DNA of 39,591 bases from Pseudomonadales bacterium (GCA_029248675.1 JAQWIX010000183.1:1-39591); one strand, 5' to 3'; positions 24,839-35,065 are shown, counted from the first letter of the stretch. Numbers and translations: made by a program. The notes: generated by a model from the sequence alone, not told the origin.

Positions 24839-27427
24839 ATGTCAGAAGTTACCCCTCCAGATCCCCAAGATATTCACCCAGTAAATATTGAGGACGAGCT
24901 GCGGCAGTCCTACCTCGATTACGCCATGAGCGTCATCGTTGGGCGGGCTTTGCCCGACGTTCGCGATGGTTTGAAGCCAGTGCATAAACGTGTGCTCTTC
25001 GCCATGAATGAGCTGAACAATACCTACAACCGGCCCTACGTGAAGTCTGCCCGAGTGGTCGGGGATGTGATTGGTAAATACCACCCTCACGGGGATACCG
25101 CGGTTTACGACACCGTAGTGCGGATGGCCCAAGACTTTTCCATGCGCTACCTGCTCGTGGATGGTCAGGGTAACTTTGGCTCCATTGATGCCGATCCGCC
25201 GGCTGCCATGCGTTACACCGAGGTGCGCATGGCGAAGATGGCCTCAGAACTTCTGGCAGACCTAGACAAGGACACCGTGGAGTTCGTTAACAACTACGAC
25301 GACTCCCTGACCATGCCCGAAGTGTTGCCGACGCGGGTGCCCAACCTGCTGGTGAATGGCAGTTCAGGTATTGCCGTTGGCATGGCCACCAACATTCCGC
25401 CCCACAACCTCACCGAGGTGGTGAACGCCTGTTTGGCGGTGCTAGAAGATGCAGAAATCTCCATCGACGATCTGATGGAACACATTCAAGGTCCCGATTT
25501 TCCAACTGGCGGTATCATCAATGGCCGGGCTGGCATTGTGCAGGCTTATCGCACGGGTCGTGGGCGGATTTATGTGCGCGGTCGCGCCGAGGTGGAAACC
25601 GACGCCAAGGGCCGGGAAAAGATTATTATCACCGAGATTCCTTTTCAGCTGAACAAGGCCCGGCTGATCGAGAAAATCGCCGAGTTGGTAAAAGAAAAAC
25701 GTATCGAAGGCATTAGCGAGCTCCGCGATGAATCGGATAAAGACGGTTTGCGCGTGGTTATCGAAGTGCGCCGTGGTGAATCCGGTGAAGTGATTCTGAA
25801 TAACCTATATACCCAAACTCAGCTGCAAAGCGTTTTTGGCATCAACTGCGTGGCCTTGGTTCAGGGGCAGCCCAAGCTGCTGAACTTGAAGCAAATGGTG
25901 CAGGCATTTTTGCAGCACCGTCAGGAAGTAGTGACTCGCCGCACCCTTTACCTGCTGCGTCGTGCGCGCCAGCGTGGCCACATTCTTGAAGGTCAGGCCG
26001 TAGCCCTTGCCAACATTGATGCGGTTATTGAGCTCATCAAGAAATCACCGTCGGCGGCGGATGCGCGGGTGGCTCTGATAGAGCGCCGCTGGGAGGCCAA
26101 GGCGCTATTTGAGCTGCTGGATCGTGTTGGCAGCGATGCTTGCCGGCCCGAGGGTTTGTCCGAGGATTTCGGCTTTGTAGAAGAGCGCTATCGACTCACC
26201 GAAGAGCAAGCCCAGGCCATTTTGGAAATTCGTCTGCACCGTTTGACTGCCATGGAGCAGGACAAGCTGATGGAAGATTACCAAGGTGTGCTGGATGAGA
26301 TTGCCGATCTGCTGGATATTTTGGGTTCCCACGAACGCCTGACGTCAGTGGTGCGTGGCGAGCTGGAAGAAATTCGAGAAACCTACGGCGATGAGCGGCG
26401 TACGGATATTGTCAGCAGTCAGCTGGATCTGTCCGATGAAGATCTGATCAACGAAGAAGATTTGGTGGTAACCATCTCTCATCAGGGTTACGCGAAGACT
26501 CAGCCTCTGGATACCTATCAGGCCCAGCGCCGGGGTGGCCGGGGTAAGGCCGCTACCGCGGTGAAAGACGAAGACTTCGTCGAGCATATGGTGGTGGCTC
26601 ACTCCCACGATACGCTGCTGTGCTTTTCCAACTTGGGCAAAGTGTACTGGTTGCGAGTATTTGGTATTCCTCAAGGCAGTCGGGGCGCCAAGGGCCGGCC
26701 CATGGTTAATTTGCTGCCGCTAGACAGTGCAGAGCGCATCACTGCCGTGCTGCCGATCAAGGAATACGCCAGCGATCACTTCGTCTTTATGGCCACGGCC
26801 AATGGTACGGTGAAGAAGACGCCGCTGGAGCAGTTTTCCCGCCCCAGAAACAACGGTCTGATTGCCCTCGATCTTGAAGACGACAACACCTTGGTTGGTG
26901 CGGCCATCACCAACGGTAGTCGGGATATATTGCTATGCGCCAGTTCGGGTAAAGCGACTCGCTTTAAAGAGTCGGATGTGCGTGCCATGGGACGAAGCGC
27001 CAAGGGAGTCAGGGGCATTAAGCTACCGGCGGGTCACAGTCTGATTTCCTTGATCATCCCAGCGGACAAGGGCTACCTGTTGACGGCCAGTGAAAACGGC
27101 TACGGTAAGCGTACCTCCTTGGAAGAGTTCCCGTTGCGTGGTCGCGGCGCTCAGGGCGTTATCGCCATGCAAACCAGTGATCGCAACGGCGCTCTGGTTG
27201 GCGCCGTGCAGATTTTCGACGGCGATGAACTCATGCTGATCTCAAATATGGGCACCTTGGTGCGAACCAAGGGGGATGAGGTGTCGCTGTTGGGACGAAA
27301 CACCCAAGGCGTTCGTCTGATCAAGCTTCGCGAAGAAGAAAAGCTCAACAGCGTCAGCCGCATTGAAGAGCAAGAAGAAACCCCGTCGGAAGACGAAGAT
27401 GGCGCCAACACCGGCGACACTGAGTAA
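24839..27427 (+). CDS. gyrA: DNA gyrase subunit A
   Basis: GyrA is the DNA breaking and rejoining subunit of gyrase, which introduces negative supercoils. The 862-residue product has the catalytic tyrosine Y126 in AAMRYTEVR (Y122 in E. coli), the [18 protein letters not shown], and the GyrA box QRRGGRGK in the C-terminal pinwheel domain. The QRDR position equal to E. coli S83 is Thr (T87 here), as in wild-type P. aeruginosa, and the Asp87 equivalent is D91, so this is not an obvious resistance genotype. I start it at ATG 24839, which begins MSEVTPPD; a TTG at 24818 would add seven residues and has slightly better upstream GGGA. The last 30 residues are acidic. It precedes serC by 83 bases. 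Confidence 0.97.
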   Translation: MSEVTPPDPQDIHPVNIEDELRQSYLDYAMSVIVGRALPDVRDGLKPVHKRVLFAMNELNNTYNRPYVKSARVVGDVIGKYHPHGDTAVYDTVVRMAQDFSMRYLLVDGQGNFGSIDADPPAAMRYTEVRMAKMASELLADLDKDTVEFVNNYDDSLTMPEVLPTRVPNLLVNGSSGIAVGMATNIPPHNLTEVVNACLAVLEDAEISIDDLMEHIQGPDFPTGGIINGRAGIVQAYRTGRGRIYVRGRAEVETDAKGREKIIITEIPFQLNKARLIEKIAELVKEKRIEGISELRDESDKDGLRVVIEVRRGESGEVILNNLYTQTQLQSVFGINCVALVQGQPKLLNLKQMVQAFLQHRQEVVTRRTLYLLRRARQRGHILEGQAVALANIDAVIELIKKSPSAADARVALIERRWEAKALFELLDRVGSDACRPEGLSEDFGFVEERYRLTEEQAQAILEIRLHRLTAMEQDKLMEDYQGVLDEIADLLDILGSHERLTSVVRGELEEIRETYGDERRTDIVSSQLDLSDEDLINEEDLVVTISHQGYAKTQPLDTYQAQRRGGRGKAATAVKDEDFVEHMVVAHSHDTLLCFSNLGKVYWLRVFGIPQGSRGAKGRPMVNLLPLDSAERITAVLPIKEYASDHFVFMATANGTVKKTPLEQFSRPRNNGLIALDLEDDNTLVGAAITNGSRDILLCASSGKATRFKESDVRAMGRSAKGVRGIKLPAGHSLISLIIPADKGYLLTASENGYGKRTSLEEFPLRGRGAQGVIAMQTSDRNGALVGAVQIFDGDELMLISNMGTLVRTKGDEVSLLGRNTQGVRLIKLREEEKLNSVSRIEEQEETPSEDEDGANTGDTE

Positions 27428-27433
27428 GGAGCG

Positions 27434-27457
27434 TTCGAGCGCGAATACGCGCTCGAG
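27434..27457 (+). terminator. Strong hairpin between gyrA and serC
   Basis: A perfect 9-bp stem, TCGAGCGCG (27435-27443) and CGCGCTCGA (27448-27456), closes an AATA tetraloop six bases after the gyrA stop; a T-G pair may extend it. Only three T residues follow before a G, so it is a leaky terminator or an mRNA 3' stabiliser rather than a full intrinsic terminator. Transcription could read through into serC. Confidence 0.5.
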
Positions 27458-27510
27458 TTTGAGGGTGAGGGTGCACGTTTTTTTGGCCACTAACTGGAGT
27501 AGTAAGACCC

Positions 27511-28587
27511 ATGGCAAGAACCCATAACTTTTCCGCTGGCCCGGCAGCATTACCCACAGAAGTGTTGGCTCAAGCCAGCGCTGAGATGCTGGATTACCAA
27601 GGCAGCGGCATGTCGGTGATGGAAATGAGCCATCGCAGCAAGACCTTCGTGGATATCGCAGCTCAAGCCGAGCAGGATTTACGCGACTTGTTTGCCATAT
27701 CCGACGATTACCATGTGCTGTTCCTGCAGGGCGGGGCCACCGGACAGTTCGCCGGTATTCCCATGAATCTGACCCGGGACGATGACACCATGGACTTCAT
27801 CGATACCGGTGCGTGGTCCAAAAAAGCCATCAAGGAAGCCGGAAAGTACTGCAAGGTGAATGTGGCGGCGTCCAGCAGTGACACGAACTACGACCACATC
27901 CCGGCATCGGCGGAATGGCAGCTCAGCGATAACGCGACGCTGCTGCATGTTTGCTCCAACGAAACCATTGGCGGGGTGCAGTTCAAGGAATTTCCCAAGC
28001 ATAAGACCTTGGTCGCAGACATGTCATCGGACATTTTGTCTCGTCCGGTGAATGTAGATGACTTCGGTCTAATCTACGCGGGAGCACAAAAGAACATCGG
28101 TCCGGCTGGTTTGACCGTGATTATCGTGCGCAAAGATCTGTGCGGCTCGGCCCGCGGGATTACGCCAACTTTTTTGGATTACGCGGTGCAGGCGGATGCA
28201 GAATCCATGTCCAATACTCCGCCAACCTATGCGTGGTATCTGGCTGGCTTAGTATTTAAGTGGGTGAAAGCCCATGGTGGCTTAGCGGGTATGGCAGAGC
28301 AAAATCAGGCAAAGGCCGATCTGCTTTATAACGCCATTGATGCCAGCAACTTCTACACTGCGCCAGTCGCCATGCAGGATCGCAGCGTCATGAACGTGCC
28401 CTTCACCTTGGCCGATAGCGCCCTTGATGCCGACTTTTTGGCTCAGGCGGAAGCGCGGGGTATGTTCAACTTGAAAGGACACCGTAGCGTGGGCGGCATG
28501 CGTGCCAGCATTTACAACGCCGTGCCCATGGCATCGGTAGAGGCATTGGTAACTTTCATGAGCGAATTTGAAAATGAGCGCGGATGA
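27511..28587 (+). CDS. serC: Phosphoserine aminotransferase
   Basis: SerC converts 3-phosphohydroxypyruvate to phosphoserine and, in E. coli, also makes 4-phosphohydroxythreonine for vitamin B6. The 358-residue PLP enzyme (class V) starts NFSAGPAALP, has the PLP lysine K194 in AGAQKNIGPAG and GHRSVGGMRASIYNA near the C-terminus. A CTGGAG ribosome binding site is upstream. It opens the mixed-function supraoperon and its end overlaps pheA by 14 bases, so translation is coupled. The phosphatase SerB is not in this window. Confidence 0.97.
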   Translation: MARTHNFSAGPAALPTEVLAQASAEMLDYQGSGMSVMEMSHRSKTFVDIAAQAEQDLRDLFAISDDYHVLFLQGGATGQFAGIPMNLTRDDDTMDFIDTGAWSKKAIKEAGKYCKVNVAASSSDTNYDHIPASAEWQLSDNATLLHVCSNETIGGVQFKEFPKHKTLVADMSSDILSRPVNVDDFGLIYAGAQKNIGPAGLTVIIVRKDLCGSARGITPTFLDYAVQADAESMSNTPPTYAWYLAGLVFKWVKAHGGLAGMAEQNQAKADLLYNAIDASNFYTAPVAMQDRSVMNVPFTLADSALDADFLAQAEARGMFNLKGHRSVGGMRASIYNAVPMASVEALVTFMSEFENERG

Positions 28588-29689
28588 TGATCTGTTAAAA
28601 CCCCTTCGTGAGCGCATTGATGCGCTGGATGGGCAGCTGCTAACCCTGCTGAACGAACGTGCCCAGTGCGCCCTAGAAGTAGGGAAAATCAAAGAACAGC
28701 AACCGGTGGATCCCGATCAACCGGATACCGTGTTCTATCGGCCGGAGCGGGTTGCTCAGATCACACAGCGTTTGACGGCAGAGAATTCTGGGCCGCTATC
28801 CGACGCCGATGTTGAATTGCTATTTCGAGAAATCACCGCCTGCTGTTTAGGGCTAGAAACGCCGATGAGCGTGGCCTACTTCGGCCCTCAAGGCACCTAT
28901 ACCGAAGCGGCCACCATCAAGCAATTTGGGCACTTTGTTCAGACCTCGCCCATGGCATCCATTGACGAGGTGTTCCGGGAAGTTGAGGCCGGTGGTTGTC
29001 ATTACGGTGTCGTGCCGGTTGAGAACTCCACCGAGGGCATGGTCAATCACACCCTAGACTGCTTGTTGGGTACAACGTTACGGGTGTGCGCGGAAGTCGT
29101 GCTGCCCATCCACCATGCCCTGATGCGCTCGCAAAGCGCCGGGGCCGACCAGCCAGTGACGGCCATCGTCTCGCACGCGCAAAGCCTAGCTCAGTGTCGC
29201 GCCTGGCTGGATCAACATTATCCCGGAGTGCCTCGAACCGCCGTTGCCAGCAACGCCGAGGCGGCCAAGCAAGCAGCGGCGAATCCGGCTTTGTTGGCCG
29301 TAGCCGGCGAAACTGCAGCTGAGCGTTACGAGCTGCGAGTACTGGCTACCCGAATTGAAGACAACCCCCATAACAAAACCCGGTTCTTGGTCCTGGGTAA
29401 GCAATATGTGGGTCCCAGTGGGGACGATAAAACCTCCATTTTGGTGTCTGTGAAAAACGAACCCGGTGCCTTGCTGAGGGTGTTGGCCCCCTTTGAGGCC
29501 AATCAAATCGGCTTAACACGAATCGAGACCCGGCCAGCCCGTTCCGGCGATTGGTCCTATGTCTTTTTTATCGACTTTGACGGACATCAGTCTCAGCCTG
29601 GGGCGGAAGCCGCTCTGCAGGCTGTGAAAGAGGTTGCCCTCGAAGTGCGAGTCTTAGGGTCCTATCCCAAGGCCACAGAGCAGGAGTAG
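28574..29689 (+). CDS. pheA: Bifunctional chorismate mutase / prephenate dehydratase (P-protein)
   Basis: PheA makes prephenate and then phenylpyruvate for phenylalanine. The 371-residue protein has an AroQ chorismate mutase (residues 1-92; R12, R29 and K40 match active-site positions of the E. coli enzyme), a prephenate dehydratase (98-275) with the NKTRF motif at 267-271, and a C-terminal ACT domain with GALLRVLAPFEANQIGLTRIETRPAR, the phenylalanine-binding ESRP-type site. I use the ATG at 28574 inside serC. A TTG at 28568 is also in frame. hisC starts two bases after the stop. Confidence 0.96.
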   Translation: MSADDDLLKPLRERIDALDGQLLTLLNERAQCALEVGKIKEQQPVDPDQPDTVFYRPERVAQITQRLTAENSGPLSDADVELLFREITACCLGLETPMSVAYFGPQGTYTEAATIKQFGHFVQTSPMASIDEVFREVEAGGCHYGVVPVENSTEGMVNHTLDCLLGTTLRVCAEVVLPIHHALMRSQSAGADQPVTAIVSHAQSLAQCRAWLDQHYPGVPRTAVASNAEAAKQAAANPALLAVAGETAAERYELRVLATRIEDNPHNKTRFLVLGKQYVGPSGDDKTSILVSVKNEPGALLRVLAPFEANQIGLTRIETRPARSGDWSYVFFIDFDGHQSQPGAEAALQAVKEVALEVRVLGSYPKATEQE

Positions 29690-29691
29690 TT

Positions 29692-30810
29692 GTGGAACAA
29701 CATCGATCCATTAATCCACGTATAGCCGCGCTAAACCCATACAAACCCGGCAAGCCTGTTGACGAAGTCGCCCGCGAACTTGGGATTAACGACATCGTTA
29801 AGCTGGCCAGCAACGAAAATCCTCGGGGTCCCGGTGAAAAAGTTCAGCAAGCAATAGCCGATGCCAGCAAGGAGCTGTCGCGCTATCCCGACGGCGGTGG
29901 CTTCGTGCTGAAGGCAAGGCTGGCAGAAAAGATCGGATTAGATCCGGCCCAGCTGACCTTGGGTAATGGTTCCAATGACGTGTTGGATCTGATCGCACGG
30001 GTGGTTTTGGAACCCGGTGCCCAGGCCATTGTGGCCGAGCACAGCTTCGTGGTGTATCGGTTAGCAGTTACCTGCTGCGGTGGTGATTTGGTGACGGTTC
30101 CGGCAAAAGCCTACGGCGCAGATTTACCCGCCATGTTGGATGCGGTGACGGATCAAACGCGACTGGTTTTTATCGCCAACCCTAACAATCCAACGGGGAC
30201 GCGCACGCCGGACTCTGAGCTGTTGCCGTTTTTGGAAGCCTTGCCTGAGCATGTCTGGGTGGTGCTGGACGAGGCGTACTTAGAATACGCAGACGCCGAT
30301 GATCATCCGAACGGCGCGTCGCTGCTTGGCCGCTTTCCAAATCTTATCGTCACCCGCACCTTCTCCAAGGTGTATGGCCTCGCCGCCGTGCGCTTCGGCT
30401 ACGGGGCGTCCAGTCCGGAGTTTGCGGATCTGTTGAACAGAGCGCGACAGCCTTTCAATGTGAACGCATTGGCCATGGCGGCGTCCCTTGCAGCGTTGGA
30501 CGATGACGATTACGTCAACGAGAGTGTTGTGCTAAATCGGGCAGGCATGGCCCAAATGACTCAGGGACTTAGCGCTCTGGGCTACGACTACATTCCTTCA
30601 GCGGGGAACTTTGTGGCCTTTGATTGCGGCGAACCCGGAGACGCCTTGTTTCAGCGAATGTTGAAAGAGGGGGTTATCGTGCGTGCCATTGCCGAATACG
30701 GTCTGCCGAATCATGTGCGGGTCAGCATTGGTCTAGCGGCAGAAAATGAGCGTTTTTTAAGCGTTTTGGCTCAGGTCGGCGCTAGGTCGAAAGCAAATAC
30801 CGAATCGTGA
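29692..30810 (+). CDS. hisC: Histidinol-phosphate / aromatic aminotransferase
   Basis: The 372-residue PLP enzyme is an aminotransferase I family member with ANPNNPTGT, D193 in VVLDEAYLEY and the PLP lysine K226 in TRTFSKVYGL. Its place between pheA and tyrA matches hisHb/hisC2 of pseudomonads, which act on histidinol phosphate and also on aromatic amino acids. It starts with GTG at 29692 with AGGAG upstream. Its stop overlaps the tyrA start by four bases (GTGA). Whether a second hisC exists in a his operon cannot be seen here. Confidence 0.93.
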   Translation: MEQHRSINPRIAALNPYKPGKPVDEVARELGINDIVKLASNENPRGPGEKVQQAIADASKELSRYPDGGGFVLKARLAEKIGLDPAQLTLGNGSNDVLDLIARVVLEPGAQAIVAEHSFVVYRLAVTCCGGDLVTVPAKAYGADLPAMLDAVTDQTRLVFIANPNNPTGTRTPDSELLPFLEALPEHVWVVLDEAYLEYADADDHPNGASLLGRFPNLIVTRTFSKVYGLAAVRFGYGASSPEFADLLNRARQPFNVNALAMAASLAALDDDDYVNESVVLNRAGMAQMTQGLSALGYDYIPSAGNFVAFDCGEPGDALFQRMLKEGVIVRAIAEYGLPNHVRVSIGLAAENERFLSVLAQVGARSKANTES

Positions 30811-31655
30811 ACACGCGCACCGACAAACCAGCCACATTGGCCATTGTCGGCGTTGGTCTGATTGGTGGGTCTATCGGCAAAGCCGTTAAAGAAAGAAATC
30901 TAGCCCACCGAGTGGTGGGCATCGAAGCCCATACAGAGTCCGCCCAATGGGCCTTGGACAATGGGCTACTGGATGCTGTCAGTGACCGGGTACCCGAGGA
31001 TGCGGACTTGATCGCCCTGTGCGTCCCCAGTGATTTGGTGGCGTCTTGGGTCATGGATCTGGCGGACCATCCGGGGCTGGTTTTTGATGTGGGCAGTGTC
31101 AAAGGTCCAATTATCGAAGCGATTCAAGAGCACGGTTCTGTACCCGAGAGATTTGTGCCCTGTCATCCCATCAGCGGCTCGGAAAAAAGTGGTCCCCAGG
31201 CGGCGGATGGGTCGCTGTTTGATGGCTGTACGGTGGTTATAACGCCGCTGGAACACACCTCGGATCTGGCTCAGCAAGCCTGTGCCGATTTTTGGCAGGC
31301 CTTAGGCGCCAATACCATGACCCTTGGGTTCGTTGACCACGATGCGGCCTTGGCAGTCACCAGCCACCTGCCACACCTGCTGGCCTTTGCCTTTATGGAG
31401 CAAGTAGAGGAGTCGCACTTGGCGTTAACCGGTGGTGGTTTTCGGGACTTCACCCGCATTGCTGCGGCTAATCCGGAACTGTGGTGGCGTATTATGCGAT
31501 TGAACCGTGGTGCCCTCGCTCAAGCCTTGGAACAGTATTCCCAAAACCTTAAGAGCTTGGCTGCTGCCATCGACACCGATGATGAAGCGCAGGGCTTGGC
31601 GCTAATACGTGCGGCGGCGGCTAAGCGTCAGGCCGCGGACAAAGCCGAGAACTAA
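30807..31655 (+). CDS. tyrA: Prephenate dehydrogenase (stand-alone)
   Basis: TyrA oxidises prephenate or arogenate in tyrosine synthesis. The 282-residue protein has the Rossmann motif VGVGLIGGSIG near residues 14-24, the family's CHPISGSEKSG loop and DHDAALAVTSHLPH. It ends after the helical dimerisation region. In Pseudomonas this gene is fused to aroA (EPSP synthase, about 440 extra residues) and leads into cmk; here it stops cleanly and cmk begins 13 bases later. No trace of an aroA domain is left between them. It starts with GTG inside the hisC stop. Confidence 0.94.
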   Translation: MNTRTDKPATLAIVGVGLIGGSIGKAVKERNLAHRVVGIEAHTESAQWALDNGLLDAVSDRVPEDADLIALCVPSDLVASWVMDLADHPGLVFDVGSVKGPIIEAIQEHGSVPERFVPCHPISGSEKSGPQAADGSLFDGCTVVITPLEHTSDLAQQACADFWQALGANTMTLGFVDHDAALAVTSHLPHLLAFAFMEQVEESHLALTGGGFRDFTRIAAANPELWWRIMRLNRGALAQALEQYSQNLKSLAAAIDTDDEAQGLALIRAAAAKRQAADKAEN

Positions 31656-31667
31656 GGCAAGGCCGTG

Positions 31668-32339
31668 ATGAAATCAGATGGCATCGCCGTTATTCCTGTA
31701 GTCACCATTGATGGCCCTAGTGGTGCCGGAAAAGGCACGGTGGCCAGTTTGGTTGCCGATGCCAAGGGGTGGCACCTGCTGGACAGTGGAGCCCTGTACC
31801 GCATCATCGCCGTGGCAGGGTTGGCTAAAGGAATTGATTTGGCTGATGAGGCGTCGTTAGTCGCCCTCAGCGAACAGCTCGACATTGTTTTTGCTGATGG
31901 CAAAGTCACGGTCGATGGCGCCGACTTAACCGATGGAATTCGTACCGAGGAAGCGGGTAATAGCGCCTCTCAGGTAGCGGCTTTACCGCCGGTTCGTGGG
32001 GCCATCCTGACGCTGCAACAGAGCTTTCGAAAGGCACCGGGATTGGTGGCTGATGGGCGCGATATGGGAACCGTGGTATTTCCCGATGCGCCGGTAAAGG
32101 TCTTTCTTGATGCCTCGGCGGAAGCCCGAGCAGAACGACGCTATAACCAGTTGAAAAACAAAGGTTTGGGTGTTAATTTGCGCGCCCTTCTCGAGCAGAT
32201 CCAAGAACGTGATGCGCGGGATAGAAATCGTGCAGTAGCGCCGCTCAAACCAGCGGAAGACGCGCTAATTATTGACAGTACCCACATGTCTATTGACGAG
32301 GTGGTGGCAACGGTAATAGCGCAACTTTCGATTAAGTAA
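31668..32339 (+). CDS. cmk: Cytidylate kinase
   Basis: Cmk phosphorylates CMP and dCMP to the diphosphates. The 223-residue protein has the P-loop GPSGAGKGT, the [14 protein letters not shown] nucleotide-monophosphate site, [13 protein letters not shown] and the lid region [16 protein letters not shown]. The ATG at 31668 is preceded by AAGGCAAGG; a GTG at 31665 is also possible and would change the product by one residue. It lies between tyrA and rpsA, as in most gammaproteobacteria. Confidence 0.95.
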   Translation: MKSDGIAVIPVVTIDGPSGAGKGTVASLVADAKGWHLLDSGALYRIIAVAGLAKGIDLADEASLVALSEQLDIVFADGKVTVDGADLTDGIRTEEAGNSASQVAALPPVRGAILTLQQSFRKAPGLVADGRDMGTVVFPDAPVKVFLDASAEARAERRYNQLKNKGLGVNLRALLEQIQERDARDRNRAVAPLKPAEDALIIDSTHMSIDEVVATVIAQLSIK

Positions 32340-32415
32340 GTTTGGGTAACGGTTAGGTGCAAGCGGTCTGGGTGAGGCAATCTCATCGAGTACAAAAGCT
32401 TGCAAAGAACTGGGC

Positions 32416-32471
32416 TTGGAAACAAATCCCTCTGCATTAACGTTAACTAACCAACGGAGAGTTCCGCCGTT
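32416..32471 (+). promoter_or_regulatory. rpsA promoter and leader structure
   Basis: In the 179-base gap between cmk and rpsA, TTGGAA (32416-32421) and TAACGT (32438-32443) are separated by 16 bases. The -10 sits in the 10-bp palindrome TTAACGTTAA (32437-32446). Further on AACGG (32453-32457) pairs with CCGTT (32467-32471) around a nine-base loop containing GAG. In E. coli the rpsA leader folds into hairpins used for S1 autorepression; this one could serve similarly. No strong Shine-Dalgarno precedes the rpsA ATG, as known for that gene in E. coli. Confidence 0.45.
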
Positions 32472-32518
32472 TGGCTGGCTCGCGCTTACGCTCTGAGCTA
32501 CCTCGGCAGACCAACACT

Positions 32519-34204
32519 ATGAGCGAATCATTTGCCGACCTATTTGAAGAAAGCCTAAACACCATCGAGATGGCACCAGGGTCCATCGTAACCGGCACGG
32601 TGGTAGATATTGACGACGACTGGGTTGTCGTACACGCAGGACTGAAGTCCGAAGGGGTTATCCCAAAGAATCAATTTCTCAACGAAGAGGGTGTTTGCAC
32701 GCTGACCATTGGCGACCAAGTGAAGGTTGCGATGGAAGTGGTAGACGACGGCTTCGGTGAAACACGTTTATCCCGTGAAAAGGCCCGTCGCGCTGAAAGC
32801 TGGGAAAAGCTGGAAGAAGCCAGCGAGCAAGGCGAAGTGGTCATTGGCATCATCAATGGCAAGGTCAAGGGCGGTTTTACAGTGGATGTGAACGACATCC
32901 GCGCGTTTTTGCCCGGTTCCTTGGTGGACATTCGCCCACTGCGCGAAACCGCGCACCTAGAAGGCAAGCCGCTTGAATTTAAAGTGATCAAGCTGGACCA
33001 AAAGCGCAACAACGTCGTGGTATCACGACGAGCGGTTCTGGAAGAAGAGAACAGCCATGAGCGCGAAGAGTTGTTGGCCTCCATGCAAGAAGGTCAGGAC
33101 GTTAAGGGTATTGTGAAGAATCTGACCGATTACGGTGCCTTCGTAGACCTTGGCGGCGTTGACGGCCTGCTGCACATCACCGATATGGCTTGGAAGCGTA
33201 TTCGTCATCCGAGCGAAATGGTCAATGTTGGTGACGAAGTGGACGTTCGTATTCTTAAGTTCGACCGTGAGAAGAACCGCGTAAGCTTGGGTATGAAGCA
33301 ACTGGGTGATGATCCGTGGGCAGATATCGTACGTCGCTACCCCGAGGGTGCTCGGGTTATGGCCACCGTCACCAACCTCACCGATTACGGCTGCTTTGCT
33401 GAAATCGAGGAAGGTGTTGAAGGCTTAGTACACGTTTCCGAAATGGACTGGACTAACAAGAACATCCACCCATCCAAGGTTGTTTCTGTGGGCGACGAGA
33501 CCGAAGTTATGGTTCTCGATATCGATCAGGAACGCCGACGCATTTCTTTGGGTATCAAGCAGTGCCGACCCAACCCTTGGGAGTCCTTCAGTATTGCCCA
33601 CGCCAAGAGCGATACCATTACCGGTACGATCAAGTCGATCACCGACTTTGGAATCTTCATTGGTTTGGAAGGCGGCATCGATGGCTTGGTGCACTTGTCT
33701 GATATTTCTTGGAACGAGCCAGGCGAAACCGCGGTACGCCGTTATTCCAAGGGTGAGCAGATCGAAACCATCATCCTATCTGTTGATCCTGAGCGCGAGC
33801 GCATCTCCTTGGGCATCAAGCAGATGGAAAAAGACCCCTTCTCAGATTACGCAGCAGAGCACGATCGCGGCGATATCGTGAAAGGTACGGTGACCGAAGT
33901 GCAGCCTAAGGAAGCCATTATCGAGCTTTCCGAAGATGTAACCGGATTGCTCAAGGCCGTTGAAATCAGCATTGACCGGGTGGAAGACGCTCGCAACGTG
34001 TTGAAGGAAGGCGAAGAGCTTGAAGTGAAGATCATCAACATGGATCGTAAGAATCGCACCATCGGCTTGTCCATTAAGGCCAAGGATATGGAAGAGGAGC
34101 GACAAGCGGTTAAGGATCACCAGAAGCAGGAGAGCGATCGCTCTGGTCCTGCGACCCTTGGTGATTTGATCAAAGCACAGATGAACAAGCCGGAAGACGA
34201 CTAG
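32519..34204 (+). CDS. rpsA: 30S ribosomal protein S1
   Basis: S1 binds mRNA and the 30S subunit to start translation. The 561-residue protein has six S1 (OB-fold) repeats, roughly at residues 21-87, 105-171, 192-260, 277-347, 364-434 and 451-520. [29 protein letters not shown] in repeat 3 and [37 protein letters not shown] in repeat 4 are near-identical to E. coli S1. The ATG at 32519 starts [13 protein letters not shown] as in E. coli; an in-frame ATG-like start at 32471 would add 16 basic residues and falls in the leader. No clear Shine-Dalgarno is present. Confidence 0.98.
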   Translation: MSESFADLFEESLNTIEMAPGSIVTGTVVDIDDDWVVVHAGLKSEGVIPKNQFLNEEGVCTLTIGDQVKVAMEVVDDGFGETRLSREKARRAESWEKLEEASEQGEVVIGIINGKVKGGFTVDVNDIRAFLPGSLVDIRPLRETAHLEGKPLEFKVIKLDQKRNNVVVSRRAVLEEENSHEREELLASMQEGQDVKGIVKNLTDYGAFVDLGGVDGLLHITDMAWKRIRHPSEMVNVGDEVDVRILKFDREKNRVSLGMKQLGDDPWADIVRRYPEGARVMATVTNLTDYGCFAEIEEGVEGLVHVSEMDWTNKNIHPSKVVSVGDETEVMVLDIDQERRRISLGIKQCRPNPWESFSIAHAKSDTITGTIKSITDFGIFIGLEGGIDGLVHLSDISWNEPGETAVRRYSKGEQIETIILSVDPERERISLGIKQMEKDPFSDYAAEHDRGDIVKGTVTEVQPKEAIIELSEDVTGLLKAVEISIDRVEDARNVLKEGEELEVKIINMDRKNRTIGLSIKAKDMEEERQAVKDHQKQESDRSGPATLGDLIKAQMNKPEDD

Positions 34205-34217
34205 GCCTAGCCTAGTC
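34199..34217 (+). terminator. Hairpin over the rpsA stop codon
   Basis: GACTAGGC (34199-34206) and GCCTAGTC (34210-34217) form a perfect 8-bp stem with a three-base loop; the rpsA stop (34202-34204) is inside it. A T-rich stretch comes 14 bases later, so this is not a classical terminator. It may reduce readthrough into ihfB or stabilise the 3' end of the abundant rpsA mRNA. The sequence is rich in the usually rare tetranucleotide CTAG. Confidence 0.45.
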
Positions 34218-34274
34218 AGAGACCGACGCTTTAATTTGTAGCGAACCGAGCGGAACCCGATGAAGGAAACGAGC

Positions 34275-34604
34275 ATGACAAAGTCCGAGCTGATCGACCG
34301 TATGGTCGAGGCTCAGGCTCATGCCGGTGGGCTTCAGCTCACGAGTAAGGACGTTGAACTGGCGGTGAAAACCATGCTGGAACAAATGTCAGGAGCCCTA
34401 GCATCGGGTGGGCGCATCGAAATACGGGGGTTTGGCAGTTTTTCGCTGCACTACAGAGCCCCCCGTATTGGCCGTAACCCAAAGACCGGCGAGTCCGTGG
34501 GCTTGGCCGGCAAGCACGTACCCCACTTCAAACCTGGCAAAGAGTTGCGAGACCGAGTCAACGCAGCCCTTGAGCGCAGTCAGGGAAATCCAGAAGAATC
34601 CTAA
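34275..34604 (+). CDS. ihfB: Integration host factor beta subunit
   Basis: IhfB with IhfA bends DNA sharply at specific sites. The 109-residue protein starts [10 protein letters not shown] as in E. coli, with the conserved [26 protein letters not shown] arm whose proline intercalates in DNA, and the [15 protein letters not shown]-terminus. Near residue 17 it has an extra AHAGGLQL stretch of a few residues compared with E. coli. The ATG at 34275 has AAGGAAA seven bases upstream; an ATG at 34260 would overlap that site. It follows rpsA as in most gammaproteobacteria. Confidence 0.96.
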   Translation: MTKSELIDRMVEAQAHAGGLQLTSKDVELAVKTMLEQMSGALASGGRIEIRGFGSFSLHYRAPRIGRNPKTGESVGLAGKHVPHFKPGKELRDRVNAALERSQGNPEES

Positions 34605-34628
34605 TGGCAGTCCTCTGCGGAGATTATC

Positions 34629-34958
34629 GTGTCTTGGCTTAAGTCGCTTTTTTTCTTCTGTCTTTTACTTCTTGTCTTTCTATTTGCCGCGTTGGCGGTC
34701 AATCAGCAACAAGTCGCGTTAAGTTTTGTCAGTTGGCAGACCCCGTTTACCTTGAGCATTTTCTGGTGGCTGCTTATGGCCCTGGTGCTTGGGATAGTGT
34801 TGGGGTGGTTTTATAACCTAGTTCGACACCTACCCCTACGCATGCAAGTGCGCAAGCTCAAGAAAGCCTTGGCTGCGGCGGAGCAGGCCTTAGAGAAAAA
34901 CCCGCCGCAAGCTACGAACGTACAAAAAGGCATCGGCCAGGCGGACCCGAGCGACTAG
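34629..34958 (+). CDS. lapA: Lipopolysaccharide assembly protein A (DUF1049)
   Basis: The 109-residue protein has two transmembrane helices (residues about 1-25 and 43-64) flanking a short loop, then a coiled-coil-like basic tail; WLKSLFFFCLLLLVFLFAALAVNQQ and the NLVRHLPLRMQVRKLKK region fit LapA/YciS. LapA works with LapB in regulating LpxC in E. coli. Here no lapB follows: a 111-base gap leads to the ComEA-like gene. The start is GTG at 34629 with GGAG about ten bases upstream. It follows ihfB by 24 bases. Confidence 0.85.
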   Translation: MSWLKSLFFFCLLLLVFLFAALAVNQQQVALSFVSWQTPFTLSIFWWLLMALVLGIVLGWFYNLVRHLPLRMQVRKLKKALAAAEQALEKNPPQATNVQKGIGQADPSD

Positions 34959-35039
34959 CACGAGCCTACCCAGCAAGCAGTTATTACGGGCAGGGCAGTG
35001 CGACCCTTGCGCTATCGACGCTGATATCACACCACTAGG

Positions 35040-35065
35040 GTTGTATCTCCACTACAACAGGAGAT
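35040..35065 (+). promoter_or_regulatory. comEA leader with two exclusive hairpins and SD
   Basis: Upstream of the ATG at 35070, GTTGTA (35040-35045) pairs perfectly with TACAAC (35053-35058). The loop of that hairpin contains TCTCC; together with the last base of the left arm, ATCTCC (35045-35050) is the exact reverse complement of GGAGAT (35060-35065), which is the ribosome binding site. The two pairings cannot both form. The first leaves the site open; the second hides it. This is a possible translational switch, inferred from the sequence. Confidence 0.5.
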
